Of a DNA stretch of 6,726 nt, positions 4,463-6,726 are shown in pieces. Origin of the DNA: Spirochaetaceae bacterium. GTDB lineage: Bacteria; Spirochaetota; Spirochaetia; SZUA-6; Fen-1364. The notes under the pieces were generated by a model, which made no database searches, had not been told where the DNA came from, and saw only the letters and a list, made by a program, of their open reading frames with translations. The DNA lies in assembly GCA_003154555.1 (NCBI GenBank), contig PMDT01000032.1:16053-22778 (forward strand), read 5' to 3'. The first letter of the stretch is position 1; every line of letters begins with the position of its first letter. A program made the translations under genes and the position numbers.

Positions 4463-6726
4463 ATGGACACCAGACAGTCCGAACACATGCCTGAATCCGA
4501 CCCCCGCTTCCGCGCGGAGAGGGAAGGGCTGTATGACCCCTTCTTCGAGCACGCAAGCTGTGGCGTGGGTTTTGTCGTCAATGTCGACGGCAGGCGCACG
4601 CACCAGATCGTCGCCAATGGCACCACGATACTGAAGAACCTCGCCCACCGCGGCGCCGTGGGCGGAGACTCCCGCACCGGCGATGGTGCCGGAATGCTCA
4701 CGCAGGTGCCGCATCGCTTTTTCGCGCGCGAGGCCGGTCGGCTGGGCTTCACGCTGCCGGCAGAAGGAAGCTACGGCGTCGCGATGCTCTTCCTTCCACA
4801 AGACCCGGGCAGGCGCGACAAGGCGCGCGCCCTCTTCGAGCGCGTGGTGACAGCGGAAGGCTGCGCCGTCCTCGGGTGGCGGGACGTGCCGGTGAATCCC
4901 GAGCTGCTCGGCGAGCTTGCCATCCGCTCCATGCCTTCCATCATGCAGGCCTTCACGTCGTGCGGGGAGGTCTCCGGGGACGCCCTGGAGCGCAGGCTCT
5001 ACATCATCCGCAAGGCGGTGGAGTCGGCGGCGTCCGCGGACGGGTTCACGATGGAGGAGCTGTACGTCAACTCGTACTCCTCCCGTACCGTCGTCTACAA
5101 GGGGATGTTCGTCGCACCGCAGTTCGAAAGCTTCTATCCCGATCTACTTGACGCTGACTTCGAAAGCGCCCTCGCCGTGATCCATCAGCGCTACAGCACC
5201 AATACATTCCCGTCCTGGCCTCTCGCGCAGCCCTTCCGCATCATCGCGCACAACGGTGAGATCAACACCCTGCGGGGCAACATCAACAAGATGAACGCCC
5301 GGGAACAGACGATGTCGTCCCCGCTGTTCGCGGAGGAGATCGAGAAGCTGCGACCCGTGATCCAGTCCGGACAGAGCGATTCGGGCATCTTCGACAATGT
5401 CCTCGAGCTGCTCGTGGCGGGCGGCAGATCGCTGGAGCACGCCCTGATGATGATGGTGCCGGAGGCGTTCGGCGCCCATTACCACATGAGCGAGGACAAG
5501 CGCGCCTTCTACGAATACCACGCGGCCATCATGGAGCCCTGGGATGGTCCGGCCGCCATTTCCTTCTCCGACGGCATCAAGGTCGGCTCCATCCTGGACA
5601 GGAACGGCCTGCGGCCCGCGCGGTGGGTCGTCACACGCAGCGGTCTCGTGGTTCTTGCCTCCGAGGTGGGAGTGCTCGATATCCCGCCGGAGGACGTCCT
5701 CCAGAAGGGCCGCCTGGCTCCCGGCAAGATGTTCCTTGTCGACACTGCGCAGAAGCGCATCGTCTACGATCACGAGGTGAAAGCCGCCGTGTCGCGCCGC
5801 AAGCCGTACCGGCGGTGGCTGGAATCCAACCGCATCGAGCTGAAGGGCCTCTTCCAGGTCTCGGGCCCCGTACGGACCGACCGCGAGGGCCTCCTTGCCC
5901 AGCAGTGGGTGTTTGGCTACACGATGGAGGACATCGACATGATCATCATGCCGATGGTGGAGACCTCCCAGGAGCCGATCAGCTCGATGGGCAACGACCA
6001 GAGTCTTGCCATTCTCTCGGAACGGCCGCAGCTCCTTTATTCCTACTTCAAACAGCTCTTCGCCCAGGTCACCAACCCGCCCATCGACCCCTACCGCGAA
6101 AACCTCGTGATGTCGCTCATGAGCTACGTCGGCCGGGAGAAGAACCTCCTCGACGAGACGCCCGAGCACGTGCGGCAGGTGAAGCTCCCGCACCCCGTGC
6201 TCTCCAACGACGACCTCGCGAAGCTGCGCACCCTCGACGTGGGCGGCTATCGCTCCTGCATCATCCCCATGACTTTTGCCGCGTCCGACGGCGTCACCGG
6301 CCTCGAGAAGGCGCTGCAGCAGCTCTGCGCCTCCGCGGAGGCGCGCGTCGATGCCGGGGACACGATGCTCATCCTCACCGACCGCGACGCGAGCGAAAAG
6401 CGTGCGCCCATCCCCGCGCTCCTTGCCACCGCGGCTCTCCACCATCACCTGACACGGGCGAAGAAGCGCCACCTCACGGCCCTCGTCATCGAGACGGCGG
6501 ACGCGCGCGAGGTGATGCATTTCGCCACGCTCATGGGTTTCGGCGCGAGCGCCATCAACCCGTATCTCGCCATCGAGACCATCGCCGACCTGAAGGCGCG
6601 CGGGCACCTGCCCGTCTCCATGACGCAGGAGACGGCGATCGAGCATTACATCACGGCCATCAAGAAGGGCCTCTTGAAAGTCATGTCCAAGATGGGCGTG
6701 TCCACAATCAGGAGCTACAAGAGCGC
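4463..6726 (+). CDS. gltB: Glutamate synthase large (alpha) subunit, 5' half
   Basis: Glutamate synthase makes two glutamates from glutamine and 2-oxoglutarate in ammonia assimilation, in the cytoplasm. About 754 codons are visible before the right edge. The N-terminal Ntn amidotransferase domain has the nucleophile Cys33 in EHASCGVGF, so residues 1-32 would be a cleaved propeptide. It also has HRGAVGG, RTGDGAGM, the block HQRYSTNTFPSWPLAQPFR (from His241) and AHNGEIN, with oxyanion Asn264. The central domain follows, ending in KKGLLKVMSKMGVST. The FMN-binding and 3Fe-4S synthase part lies beyond the edge. The start is unsettled: ATG 4427, 4463 and 4487 are in frame and none has a Shine-Dalgarno. 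The predicted promoter favours 4463 (near-leaderless) or 4487 (about 30-base leader). The gene is divergent from the CNB-like gene. A gltD partner is not in the window. The family call is secure. Confidence 0.96.
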   Translation, partial: MDTRQSEHMPESDPRFRAEREGLYDPFFEHASCGVGFVVNVDGRRTHQIVANGTTILKNLAHRGAVGGDSRTGDGAGMLTQVPHRFFAREAGRLGFTLPAEGSYGVAMLFLPQDPGRRDKARALFERVVTAEGCAVLGWRDVPVNPELLGELAIRSMPSIMQAFTSCGEVSGDALERRLYIIRKAVESAASADGFTMEELYVNSYSSRTVVYKGMFVAPQFESFYPDLLDADFESALAVIHQRYSTNTFPSWPLAQPFRIIAHNGEINTLRGNINKMNAREQTMSSPLFAEEIEKLRPVIQSGQSDSGIFDNVLELLVAGGRSLEHALMMMVPEAFGAHYHMSEDKRAFYEYHAAIMEPWDGPAAISFSDGIKVGSILDRNGLRPARWVVTRSGLVVLASEVGVLDIPPEDVLQKGRLAPGKMFLVDTAQKRIVYDHEVKAAVSRRKPYRRWLESNRIELKGLFQVSGPVRTDREGLLAQQWVFGYTMEDIDMIIMPMVETSQEPISSMGNDQSLAILSERPQLLYSYFKQLFAQVTNPPIDPYRENLVMSLMSYVGREKNLLDETPEHVRQVKLPHPVLSNDDLAKLRTLDVGGYRSCIIPMTFAASDGVTGLEKALQQLCASAEARVDAGDTMLILTDRDASEKRAPIPALLATAALHHHLTRAKKRHLTALVIETADAREVMHFATLMGFGASAINPYLAIETIADLKARGHLPVSMTQETAIEHYITAIKKGLLKVMSKMGVSTIRSYKS

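Noticed and set aside
4517..4535. Good Shine-Dalgarno-like purine run (4517-4528) before ATG 4533
   Set aside because: The ATG is out of frame with gltB and its reading ends within about 35 codons; the purines encode Glu-Arg-Glu-Gly of GltB.
4256..4801. Minus-strand frame covering the divergent gap and the gltB start
   Set aside because: More than half of it is antisense to the conserved gltB N-terminus and it would cross both predicted promoters; the translation shows no family features.
5144..6646. Long minus-strand open frame (500 codons) opposite gltB
   Set aside because: It is wholly antisense to a strongly conserved gltB reading; the translation is rich in Arg, His and Gly with no recognisable motif, as expected from GC-biased codons on the other strand.
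1..6726. CRISPR array, tRNA, rRNA, insertion sequence, att site or defence locus
   Set aside because: No regularly spaced repeats, no cloverleaf or rRNA-like sequence, no transposase or integrase motifs and no terminal inverted repeats with target duplications were seen on either strand.

Overview
The window looks like ordinary chromosome from a GC-rich, Gram-negative-type bacterium. The evidence is the end of an RND-family inner-membrane exporter, an HrpB-type DEAH helicase and the front half of a bacterial glutamate synthase large subunit, all with strong G/C preference at third codon positions. The lineage cannot be fixed by reading. A spirochaete or a deltaproteobacteria-like group is a guess, resting mainly on an unusual minus-strand protein that joins a cyclic-nucleotide-binding-like fold to a lysine-rich tail.

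Layout from left to right: (1) the last ~165 codons of an RND exporter (HAE1/AcrB-like), ending at 497; (2) a 108-base gap with two hairpins; (3) a 66-codon two-helix membrane protein with a clear Shine-Dalgarno (606-806); (4) a 100-base gap dominated by a 41-base stem-loop (836-876); (5) hrpB, probably starting at ATG 907 and ending at 3417, its stop codon lying inside a perfect hairpin (3406-3433); (6) a convergent minus-strand gene (3442-4227) for a Cys-pair / CNB-like / coiled-coil / Lys-rich-tail protein; (7) a 235-base divergent intergenic region with one plausible promoter for each direction and a TGCATA-TT-TATGCA dyad; (8) the 5' half of gltB (from about 4463, running off the right edge), which covers the glutaminase domain and the central domain but not the FMN/Fe-S synthase domain.

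The genes do not form a single pathway. The exporter, the small membrane protein and hrpB share a strand, but hairpin-containing gaps separate them, so they need not be one operon. The CNB-like gene and gltB are divergent and could share regulation through the intergenic dyad, but that is inference. I see no tRNA, rRNA, CRISPR array, insertion sequence, phage gene or defence system. The most unusual item is the CNB-like protein with a histone-H1-like tail. No clearly new biological system can be claimed from this sequence.
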